Assembly: GCF_048544455.1 (NCBI RefSeq)
Contig: NC_133532.1
Location: 14,882,948 to 14,946,947 of the forward strand
DNA from: Silene latifolia
Lineage: Eukaryota; Streptophyta; Magnoliopsida; Caryophyllales; Caryophyllaceae
Reading direction: 5' to 3'
DNA: 64,000 nt
The translations under genes and the position numbers were made by a program. Every line of letters starts with the position of its first letter. The first letter of the stretch is position 1. Below are positions 23,916-34,101 of the stretch, piece after piece. Below the pieces are notes generated by a model, which saw nothing but the letters and a program-made list of their open reading frames with translations, made no database searches and was not told the DNA's origin.

Positions 23916-24276
23916 TGGGTGGACATTGCAGAAGAAATAACTTCAAATATACATCGTGCTCGAATCAAAATGGCAGAGTTAATAAAGGCTCATTCAAAGG
24001 CTTTAATGGTATCCTTCGGAGACGGTAGAAATCATTCTATATGCTTCATGTACCAGTTTCTTCCTCCTGTACTTTTGTCAAGCAAGCTGGTAAGTGTTGG
24101 GTAAGGAATGCATGCAGCAAGCCTTTATCCTGAGGCTGACTGTAATGATGGTTTGTGACTGTCTATGTTGTTTATTGTAACATGTCCAACTGGACTTTGT
24201 GTATTGTGTGAGGATTGAAATGATTTACTTTTGTATGCTTCTATGACAGTGCTCCCTTGCTACAGACCTCCATAAG
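23916..24276 (+). pseudogene. Qa-SNARE (SYP4-like syntaxin) exon fragments
   Basis: Two islands resemble TGN-localised plant syntaxins of the SYP41/42/43 group, which mediate vesicle fusion. The first (23916-24027) reads WVDIAEEITSNIHRARIKMA and continues to ELIKAHSKALM.SFGDGR, a stretch well known from the SYP4 N-terminal domain. The second (24250-24276), behind a CAG acceptor, reads CSLATDLHK, resembling the later RSLATDLQ segment. A stop lies just upstream of the first island. The exons between, the SNARE motif and the membrane anchor are not visible. It is a decayed or captured fragment; the assignment rests on motif recall. Confidence 0.5.
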
Positions 24277-24587
24277 TAACCTTCGTTCCATCGAGAATGC
24301 GAACCTTGTTGGTGATATTGGAGACGGTGTAAACAGGGTGGAGGGAGGACTTGGGTGGCGGCTGAGGCAGAAGTAGGGATGCCGTCAACCATTATTGCGA
24401 CGAGAGTGTGCGGCGGTGGGGAGGACGGCCGTAGAAGGAGGCAGATCTGCTAGGGTTAGAGATTTTAACCTAGGCTAACAATACCATGTAATCTCAGGGA
24501 TAAAGGAAGGTTGGTGTTTTACGGATATATACGTTTTATTAGTTATCTTTGATTCAACAAGTGGTTAATTTAAAAGATTTTCCAATG
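24277..24587. other. GC-richer noncoding stretch
   Basis: 24300-24450 is unusually GC-rich for this window (gcggcggtggggaggacggcc-like composition) and may derive from a captured gene leader. No product recognised. Confidence 0.35.
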
Positions 24588-24937
24588 TGAAAAGAAAAAA
24601 GAATGTTGACTACTTAACAAACTAAGGATTAAGGAATCTCTATTTTTTCTCTTAAAATAATAATTTTTATAGTTTAGTTAAAGACTTATAAATGTATAAG
24701 TACACGAATATAGGAGATTGAATCTTCCTCAGAATCTAGACATTTTGATGGGATAATTTAATCTCTAAGAATTTATGGATTCTTTATAACACATAACCTA
24801 ATTATCTTACTCCCAAAACATTTTACCTACGCTCAAATAATACATCTTATTTCATCATCAAATCTAATTCCATTTTTTTCATTCCATCTCATTTGTTCTT
24901 GTGCATTAACACCGAGTATCCTGTTTTCGGCCTGATT
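24588..24937 (+). promoter_or_regulatory. Upstream region and leader of the response-regulator gene
   Basis: About 350 bp conserved with 13681-14016. The conserved stretch includes TATTGACTACTTAACAAACT-like sequence, AGTACACGAATATAGGAG and a long TTATTTCATCATCAAATC leader. A TATAAATG at about 24690 is a possible TATA box but is not conserved in the duplicate. Confidence 0.4.
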
Positions 24938-27900
24938 ATGTCTAATTATTCCGGGCAATTGAAGGCTAATCGGAAGGTTTTAGTCATTGATTTTGATCCA
25001 ATTTGTCTGAGGATTCTTGAGAAAATGCTCCAAACTTGTAATTATCAGGGTATGTATTCATTTTCATGTATTCTTTTGTCTCCGTCATTTATTTACCCAT
25101 TCTAACAAGTGAATGTGAATGAATGGAGGTATGTACTATCGATCGTTTTTTATTTATTCGTTTTATGTTTATAAGCGCATGGTGACTGGTGAGTGTCTCA
25201 CGACCTTTTATCGTGACATAGGGTACAATTTGAGTCCTTCATGCTGAAATAATGAGAACGACTAATTAAAATGTTGAATGGTCTGTATTTTGTAGTGACC
25301 ACATGCCAGAATGCAGAAGAAGCAATAAATTTACTCAAAGAAAACGATTTTGATATCATGATGGTTGAAGTTTATATGCCAGATATGGATGGATTTGCGT
25401 TTATTAAGCATATCTGCGAACATAGAGAACTCCCTGTTATCGGTATGTCTCATACATTATATCACTGCGTCAACTGCATCATCACTAGTAATTTATTGAG
25501 TTTGCGAACTCAGAAGTTAGTATTTACGACTTATGATATTATTCCTTTCCAATTCACCCCATATTAATATTGAGTAGATTCAATAATTATGTGCAAGATG
25601 AATTAAGAGTAATTTATTGTTACATATAAAATAAATACTGTGTGACACATTACATAAAATGAGGTTGCTACCCCGCCTACAAAAAAATGTTCATAAATAT
25701 ATAATTTGTGACCGATTTAGGATATTTGCTAGCAAATAATTAGGACTGAAAATGGTTATTTAGGGTACTCGTATTATTAATTAATTTATTATGGCGGGCG
25801 TTTGATTTTTTTGTTAATTATTTAGGATATTTGCAAGCAAATAATTGGGACTGGAAATGGTGATTTAGGGTACTCCGTATTACAGTATTTATTATAGCGG
25901 GTGTTTGATTTTTTTTGTTAATTATTTAGAATATTTGCAAGCAAATAATTGGGATGGAAATGATTACTTAGGGTACTCCGTATTATTAATTTATTTATTA
26001 TAGCAGGTGTTTGATTTTTGTTGTTGTTAATTATAGAATATTCGCAAGCAAATAATTGGGACTAGAAATGGTTATTTAGGGTATTTCGTATTATTAATTT
26101 ATTTATTATGGTGTGTGTTTGATTTTTTATTTATTTTTGTTAATCTATGTTATGCAAGCAATGTCGTCTAATGATGATGAAGAAGTAATTAAGAAGGGAT
26201 TCAAAGCCGGAGCATGTGATTATCTAGTTAAGCCAATTCGAGTCGAAAGTGTAAGACATGTATGGATGAATGTGTACAGAGCACAAAGGCTTGGTTTGAT
26301 GAAGAGGGAACATTCATGGAGTAGTTCAGTGACCAACATGATTAATGGATCGTTGAAATCGGGTGATTATCACAAGATTAATGATGATAATAAATCTACA
26401 AGTGATGGCGAAGATAGCAAATGTGTTAAGAAGAAGAGGAAGTTGATTAACAATAATAATCAACAAATTAATGATTATGTAAATACAGCCACCAAAAAAC
26501 CAAGGGTTATTTGGACTCCTGAACTCCATCATAAGTTTGTTGCAGCAGTTAATCAATTTGGGAATTCAAGTATGCTTCTAATTCCTCCCTTTTCTACTTT
26601 CGCAGTCTCGCTGAATAGTTTACATTTGCTTTATTTTCAGATTTTTTTTTATTAATTTCTCAATTTTTTGTATTATTTTGGGTTTTTGTTGCTATTGATA
26701 TATCTAAGTTCTAGGTAACATAATACTCACATTCTCATGTAAAATAATATCACTTTTATATCGCTTCTTATATTACTTTTATCGGTCTCTTTTTTCAGTT
26801 TGTAATTAGCCAAGTCTCTCTTTAAGACGTTAAGTCTCTAAACACCATTAGATATGTAATATGTTTTCACTTCCATATATTGAACACATCTTTTATTAGT
26901 CCCTCATTTTGTCTCATCCACAATATTTATTCCGTTTTAATTTTAAAACGTATATTGCCAACTTAAAAAGAATTTGTGTTCTTTCTAGTCTTTGCAACTT
27001 ATACTAATTAAAAAAGATATTTGTATATAGACGACTAGACGTGCATATAAAAGCCGTCACATTAAAAGTTAGCATGTACTTCGTATTGTACAATTTTTTT
27101 GTAGGCATATTATTAATCTTGAATCATTTTTTAATAAAGTTTTTGATAGGAAGAATATTGTATGGTGGTTATTACTTGCTAATCAACTATGATTTTTCAA
27201 TGGGTGAATTGATTTAAATGTGATCTAATGCAGAGGCAGTTCCGAAAAAGATTTTAGAATTAATGAATGTTCCTGGTTTAACTCGAGAAAATGTTGCCAG
27301 CCACCTACAGGTATTCTCTATAATTCAACTTACAACAAATTATTATTATTATTATTATTATAAGATCGTTTCATATGATAATTAGCACATACTTATAATA
27401 ATCTGATCCGGATGTATTTGAAATGTAGAAATATAGGCAATATCAAAAAAGAGTGGAGCAAAATTCTCACCAACAAAATGGTCACACAATGAACTTTATG
27501 TCTTCAAAAGAACAATGTTTTCAAAGGCATAATATCCAAGCTCAAGTCATAGCAACTTCTTCCCTACAAGTGAGAGGCTATCCATCTCAAAATGACCTAT
27601 ATGGAAGGGAAACCCTAACACATAGAAAACATGTTAGTAATGTTAATGAGGTTGATCATCAAATGCTATCTTTTCACCATGCTCAACCCCACCAAACTAT
27701 AGGCCAAATTGCGAACGCGACGGATATTAACTTGGCCATTGTTGAGCATGTTGAAGGTAGTAATGTCATCTATCACCCTCTTGCTTCATATGCTTATTCA
27801 AAAATCGACTCGAAGATACATGTTGTTGAAACTCCTTATAATTTGAGTACATTTTCTATGGAAGATAATCTTAAGAAAGAAGGACAACAATCTGCAAATT

Positions 27901-27992
27901 ATGCATATGAGAATGCATTAGATTTGGGCTACAATAATGATGCCTCACTTTATATTGAACAATTGGATCACAATGCATATGGGTGTAGCTGA
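24938..27992 (+). CDS. Type-B response regulator-like transcription factor
   Basis: Five exons with GT-AG borders and matching phases: 24938-25049, 25296-25442, 26159-26569, 27234-27310, 27429-27992, giving 436 aa. Residues about 13-125 are a receiver domain and 199-257 a GARP/Myb DNA-binding domain ([20 protein letters not shown], then [20 protein letters not shown] and SHLQKYR). A basic KKKRK (177-181) is a likely nuclear signal. Type-B regulators act in the nucleus as output factors of cytokinin phosphorelay. Here the receiver is atypical: the acidic pocket is D18-F19 rather than Asp-Asp, and the phospho-acceptor position is E62 in [12 protein letters not shown]89 and K111 are kept. The C-terminal tail (about 180 aa) is short and lacks the usual long Gln-rich region. 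All exons are open, so it is probably functional but phosphorylation-independent. Confidence 0.88.
25718..26140 (+). repeat. Intronic minisatellite, 4 units of about 105 bp
   Basis: In intron 2 of the response regulator. AGCAAATAATT recurs at 25731, 25836, 25940 and 26047, each followed by GGGACTxGAAATGG, TTAGGGTACTCCGTATTA and a GTGTTTGATTTTT stretch. Confidence 0.9.
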
Positions 27993-28076
27993 AACTTGAA
28001 AAAGGTAACTTAATTATTTTCTCATTTTCACGTTATGTTTATTGTTTAACTTGTTTATATTATTATTGTTATTGTT

Positions 28077-28230
28077 CACTACAAGAATTCTAGTCTTGGG
28101 CGACCTAAATAGGCTACTTAAAAGCATAGGCGACTAGACTTTGCTACTACATTTGGAAGGCTGCTTTTGATCGCCAATTTATGTTTAGCGACTAAAATCG
28201 GTCGCCTATTTTGATCGCCCGAACACAGAA
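28077..28230 (+). mobile_element. CACTA-type terminal fragment
   Basis: Begins CACTACAAGAATTC, the plant CACTA transposon terminus, followed by subterminal GGCGACC/CGACTA motifs in both orientations. No opposite end (TTCTTGTAGTG) was found nearby, so it is one end or a small relic. It sits in a probable 3'-UTR intron of the response regulator (GT near 28004, TTTTGCAG near 28305). Confidence 0.6.
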
Positions 28231-29380
28231 TTGTGGTTATTGTTTGTTGTCGTCGCTGTTGTTGTTATTGAACAAATTAAATTAACAAAAGTATTGTTTT
28301 TGCAGAATGGTTTTGAAAAAGCATACTGATCTTTGAGGGTGCGTTTCAGAAGAAAAATTTAAGTTTTGTAGATAATTTTACTTTTCGCATTATTGTACAT
28401 TCTTTCTCTTTCAAGACTCTTATGGTCATTTGTGGATATGTTTGAAACTCCTTTTTGTAAATTTTGTGAATGGTACTTTGTTATGCATTTGCTGTTAATT
28501 AAGAAATTCTTTTTTTCACATAGGTATAGATATACCTTGATCATGTTGGCTTCTTATCAATGAGTTCTTATCAATAAGGCACTGAGAAGTCTAAGGCAAA
28601 ATGTTAAGCTAAAAAAGCACGACCCATATAAGGTATGAGATGCTCTCAACGCAATGACAAAACCAGGAATTGAATCCAGCGGGAATAAAAGGGGTAATAG
28701 TATAAGGGATACTCAAAAAAATTTAGAAACCTTTAACTAAAACCTTTGCGATTTATTCGACAGCAAGGGAAATGACTCTGCTAACCCCCTAACTCCACCA
28801 CTATCTCGACGTAAGGCTACATTGATGCACATATATCTACTAGATATTGTCTACTTGGTCTCCAAGTATTGCATTATTTTCATATCCTCTTTTTTCTGTT
28901 TATCTTTTTCTAACACTTGGTCTCCAAGTATTCAAAGATTATTTGACCATATTATTATTGGCATCCTTTCATAAACAAAAATAAAATACTTGGCCGCCAA
29001 GTTTTCATTGGCAGCCTTAAAACAAAAGTTTACCTTTTTGTCCACTTTGGGAGTACACTGTACTACTGTACTAGCCACTAGGGAGCTTATTATCTACCGT
29101 ATTTACTTTTAAATAAAATGCTAATGATTAGAACGGCCGTATTATTTCTAGAGGTATAATCCTATTGGAGTAATATTTGGTGATACTTTTACTTTTTTTT
29201 TTTTTTTTTTTTCGGTATCCTCAAAATATGAGGAATTATTATGAAATGTGTACATATATAAAGTTAACTTCATATGTAAAAACGGAGCTGGTAACTCTTA
29301 TATAATGAAAACAATAAAGTTATTAGTAAAAGGGTTCGTTTAGGTCAGTTCACCTTTTCTGTAAAATTACGAACCAGAAC
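28231..29380. other. Noncoding, nothing recognised
   Basis: Intergenic stretch after the response regulator. A repeated CTTGG(T/C)C(T/G)CCAAGT phrase occurs near 28855, 28915 and 28990. No gene seen. Confidence 0.4.
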
Positions 29381-29703
29381 TAGACCTGTACTCGGGCCGG
29401 GCTAGGGCCGGGCCGGGCTGGCTAGGAGGCGGGCCGGGCTCTTCTGGTCAAACCCGGGCCAGGCCATGGGGAAGGGACGGGCTTGGCCGGGCCGGGGCGG
29501 GCTGGGATATGCTTGACCCGGGCCAGGACCAGAGGCGGGCTAAGGCCGGGCCTTACCATTTTATTTTTTTTATTTTTTATTTTTGCTAAAATGGCGGACC
29601 AAGGCCGGGCCGGGCCGGTTCAGGCCAGGCTGCATAAAATAACGGGCTAGGGCGGGTCGGGTCCGGGCCGGGTCGGGTCAGCCCGTGCTGATGGCTAGCT
29701 CTA
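29381..29703. mobile_element. hAT-type nonautonomous element 2 (323 bp)
   Basis: Perfect 8-bp direct repeat ACCAGAAC (29373-29380 and 29704-29711). Ends TAGACCTGTACTCGGGCC and, inverted, TAGAGCTAGCCATCAG. It is dense in GGGCCGGGC motifs like element 1 at 8178 but about half the length. No transposase. Confidence 0.87.
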
Positions 29704-30133
29704 ACCAGAACCATAAATCGTTTCCATTTCAAAGATGATGCATTTCAACACAAATGCTTTGTCGAAACAATTCCATTCACCAAACCGCATTATCAATATC
29801 TTAGTTAATCAAAACCTAAATGACAGAACGCTCGATTTTTCTGTTTTTTAGTTTCATCAACCCTTAATCTATGAGCGTGTTTTTTTCAGGAGATTTTAGA
29901 CAATGAGCGAGTTTAAGTTCACTTTTATCTAACTTAAGGACTAATACTCGTAATTTAAAACATTGAATTCTGTCTCACATTAAAGCCGAGAGCTTAATTA
30001 TCACTTTTGCGATTTTCTGAAATATTTTATTTACCACTCATGCAATTTAAATTATCTTTTTTTCCATTTTTTTCATTTTTTTTTAAAAAAAGGTAAATTG
30101 GTTTTTACTTTTTACAAAGTAGATAGATACTCG

Positions 30134-30140
30134 TATATAA
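30134..30140 (+). promoter_or_regulatory. TATA box of eIF6
   Basis: TATATAA about 335 bp before the ATG, followed by a CT-rich leader from about 30170. A 5'-UTR intron is likely: donor near 30308, acceptor TTCTGCAG at 30423. A telobox-like TTAGGGTTT lies in it (about 30352). Confidence 0.55.
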
Positions 30141-30468
30141 AGTGGTGAACCCTGAAACCATAAACAAGTCATAGAACAAGGCCTCCCAATTATTAATCTG
30201 CTATACTTCTCTTCTACCAATCTCTCACAACACTTAACCTTCACCGCCGCTTCTTGATTTTTCTGTCACCCTTTTCTCTTTTATCTCCCTTACCCTTCTC
30301 ATCACAGGTTTTTAATTCTTCCTTTTTTTTTTGTATTTTTTTGTTCTTCAATTAGGGTTTCTTCTACTATTAAATTTGATAAAAAAAATTCAACTTTTTG
30401 ATGTTATTTGATTATTTCTGCAGGTTTTTATATATTTGGCTTCCCGGGTTTTGCTTAATTTTCCAATC

Positions 30469-32932
30469 ATGGCTACAAGTAATCAACTTTTCATTGTTTT
30501 TGTAGTATTTTGTTGCTTTATTGTTGCTGTTATTTTTGTGAAGTTTGATTTGTGATAGTATAAAGATATCAACTTTTTGTTCTCAGAGGTTTATTAGATT
30601 GATTGATTGATCTATATACTTTATACTTCCCCTTTTGAATCGTTTGTTTACCTTTGATTAAAATACTTCTGGCAAAGAATATAGTAATAGATAATCAAAT
30701 GCTTGAGACGGAAGGCTTAATTTTTTAAGCGATTCTTTAATGAGAATTTTACTGGGTGGTTGTGGTTGCAAAGAATATAGTTATAGGTAAGCAAATGATT
30801 GAGACGGAAGGAGTAATTTCTTAGGCGGCGCTTAAATGAGAATTTTACTGGGTGATTTTGTTTGCTGTGTATAAGTATGTAAGTGATTGGCTTTTATGCA
30901 GGACTTCAATTTGAGAACAATTGTGAAGTGGGTGTCTTTTCCAAGTTAACTAATGCCTATTGTTTGGTTGCGATTGGCGGTTCTGAGAACTTTTACAGGT
31001 GGGTTAATCGAAATTCTGAATTTGTATAGGCTTAGTTACTTGGTTTCTGTTGTTCTTGGATATATTTTGGATACTGATATTCTGCATTCTTTACAGCACA
31101 TTTGAATCTGAGCTGGCAGAACATATGCCTGTTGTGAAGACCTCCATTGCAGGGACTAGAATTATTGGCCGGATGTGTGCCGGTGAGTAGTGTAGAATAT
31201 AATTCGATGACATTAATGTTTCGATTTTTTAGTTGTTGCTTACGTGGATTCCGCTGATGAAATGGCAGGTAACAAAAATGGTCTTCTTGTTCCTCACTCC
31301 ACAACTGATCAGGGTGAGTTTCTACTGAACAATGTATTTACATTTGTGGCAAGCTTAACGAGCAATTGTCATTGTCGGGACTGTTGTTTGGTTTTGCTAT
31401 CAAGCTTGACGTGTTTCATTTGTAAAAGAGGAGGGAGTTCTTGTTAGGTATCTAGAGTATTGACACTGCGTTATATGTATATGTTGTCATCCATAACTTT
31501 CTACTTCTTCCTCATGTGAGGGTTTTGCTTTCGGTATTGACTTCTTATGTGAACTCTAATGGTTAGGAAACATCTTAACATGGGTCGGAGGTCCTATGTT
31601 AATAAAGAGACTTCCCGGATGACACGTAAACTCCACACATGGAAAGAAAGTAGTTGACACTTGCTTGCTCTTACAAATAGCCTTGTTGTTCTTGTTTAGT
31701 TGGAGGCAATTGTTATTTAGTTTTGATTTTTCCCGTTGTCACTGTCTGAAGCATTTGTTTATCGCTAGTGAGCATTCCGTCTATTTTTGTTTTTTGATGG
31801 GCATGGTCATGGGTATAGGGATATCAGTTCTAATTGGGTTAAAGAGTAAGTGGGAAGTATTTGTTGGAAGTTGGAACAACCGAACAAAGTAGTCCTAAAT
31901 AATTTGTGCATCCTATCACAAGATTATCCTTCTTCCCATATTGATACATATGCATTTACAGAACTCCAACACTTGAGGAACAGTCTACCTGATGAGGTGG
32001 TTGTACAACGCATCGAAGAAAGGTTGTCTGCGCTCGGAAACTGCATAGCATGCAATGATTATGTTGCTCTGACCCACACAGACCTTGATAAGGTATAGAT
32101 CACTATCCATTTTTCTTTTTAAAGTACGGTGTATTCCGTAATTACCACCAAAACGCGTTCTACATCAGTTCCAAATGAGTTTGGTGTCGGCATGGATTAT
32201 TCTGACAAATTTGTTGCTATTAGTTGAGGAGACCATACTTTTAATCAGTGTTCAGTATTCAATTTAGATATCTTTTTTTGCCATAAAGATCTAATGTGAA
32301 TTGCGCGGGTTCCATTCTCTTGAATACAATATTCAGTTGATTACTTCATGGAGCTTCTTAGAATGCAACCTCTTTAGATGACTAAGTTTCAGCTGACTTT
32401 ATTGTTCCACTCTGATCTAGATCTTGTGAATGATCTTGCACTACCTTTCTTTTCAGGAAACCGAAGAAATAATAGCTGATGTCCTTGGTGTCGAGGTTTT
32501 CCGACAAACTATTGCCGGCAATATTTTGGTGGGGAGCTACTGCGCTCTTTCCAACAAAGGCGGCCTGGTACAACTTCTTTCTCGTGTTCTATCGCATGTT
32601 TTTTTGCGTGTGTATATTTTTCCCTATGGAATTATTATCAGAGCATTACCCAGTAAATGTATATCTAATTGCAGGTCCATCCTCATACATCAATTGAAGA
32701 CCTTGATGAACTTTCAACCCTTCTTCAAGTCCCGCTTGTGGCCGGGACTGTGAACCGTGGAAGTGAAGTAATTGCAGCTGGGTTAACCGTGAACGACTGG
32801 ACTGCATTCTGTGGGTCTGACACTACAGCCACAGAACTATCAGTGATAGAGAGCGTTTTCAAGTTGAGAGAAGCCCAGCCTAGTGCTATCGTGGATGAGA
32901 TGAGGAAATCCTTGATTGATACTTATGTTTGA
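30469..32932 (+). CDS. EIF6: Eukaryotic translation initiation factor 6 (eIF6)
   Basis: eIF6 binds the 60S subunit, is needed for its maturation in the nucleolus and cytoplasm, and keeps it from joining 40S too early. Seven exons with GT-AG introns and consistent phases: 30469-30478, 30902-30998, 31097-31182, 31269-31313, 31962-32092, 32457-32567, 32675-32932; total 738 nt, 245 aa, the usual plant length. It begins [20 protein letters not shown] and ends ...[10 protein letters not shown]. Typical eIF6 segments are intact: [58 protein letters not shown] and [19 protein letters not shown]. No stops or indels, so this is a normal housekeeping gene. Exon 1 encodes only three codons and one base, so the start depends on the short first exon. 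Confidence 0.98.
30673..30868 (+). repeat. Tandem duplication in eIF6 intron 1, period 96 bp
   Basis: CAAAGAATATAG at 30673 and 30769; both units share GAGACGGAAGG and ATGAGAATTTTACTGGGTG. Confidence 0.85.
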
Positions 32933-34101
32933 AACTACTTGGTGTCTTGGTATTGCTTCGAGTGCTTTAAGTTGCTAGAATGATGTAGCGATGATGATAT
33001 CGTGTCGTGTTTTTCCTATTTAAACTGTTTTGTGAACAAGAGTATCTTTAATCCTTGCAACGGGAAATTTATTACTGTAATTCTAGAGTTGATGCTGTAG
33101 CATGTAATCCTTTTTTAGTTTATAAGCATGAATTTGGTATCAAAGTGAGCAGAAGCTTCACAACAGGCCAGTTTTTAAATAGAGCAGCGCAACAAAATCA
33201 CAAAACCAGAAAACTTGCGTTCATTTTACTCCCATATTTCTTAAGCTTTTTGGAATATGACATGTGCTTCGAGTTCTCGAGCATGCCAACAAAAACTCAT
33301 AACCTTAAATCTAGCTTCGCTGTGACAAGCTTCTCTCAAGGTAGAGGAGAAACATATAGATGAAGATAAATGTGATCAACTAAATCACAGTCAATCAGAA
33401 TACACAAATAAGTAATATTGGAGAGCTGAAAGAAAAGTGCAAAAGAAAATATTATCGTAATACTTCAAATTTCGACACATTGAGATAAGTACATAAATTC
33501 TAAAATTCACGTATACTCACGACACATTAAGATAAGTACATAAATTCGAGTATACTCTGTAAACGAATGGGTATATAAATTACAGTATGTATCAATCAAT
33601 TTTTATCTTACTCCGTTAATAATTTCTTTTGGAATGACAATTGGAATACTAGCTAATCATACCAGTATACCACCAATTTATTACGAGTATAAGTTTTGAC
33701 TAAAACATACTTTTAGGTATAGTTATAGTACATATATGTACTCCGTATTAATTATAAATATATTTCTTTTGTTCGAATCATTTCCCATGTTCGACAACTT
33801 GAGTGTCGGGGTGCTCGAACTCACAACCGCAACAATATGCTTTTGGATTAAGCTACTTATTATTATCGGATACCACCTACTTATTATTATCTCGTATAAT
33901 TAATTAGATCTGATAATTAGGAGGTTTATATCAGATCTCATTATATTATCTTTAATTAACTAATTCAGGTACGTTTTGTCATCCAATTTTTATTTTTTTT
34001 AGTTTTTGTGAGTTGATTTTGATTTGCATATTTAAAGACAACTTACTTTATAATGGTAACTTGTACTACGACTCCGTTTTGATACGCAATATAGATGAAA
34101 A
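32933..34101. other. eIF6 3' region and noncoding DNA
   Basis: The eIF6 3' UTR probably occupies the first 150-200 bp. Beyond it, AT-rich sequence includes two near-copies of AGATAAGTACATAAATTC (33484, 33528). A 102-aa open frame at 33055 has no features of a gene. Confidence 0.45.

Noticed and set aside
33055-33363. 102-aa frame after eIF6
   Set aside because: No homology recognised, no leader or splice signals; probably chance in the 3' flank.
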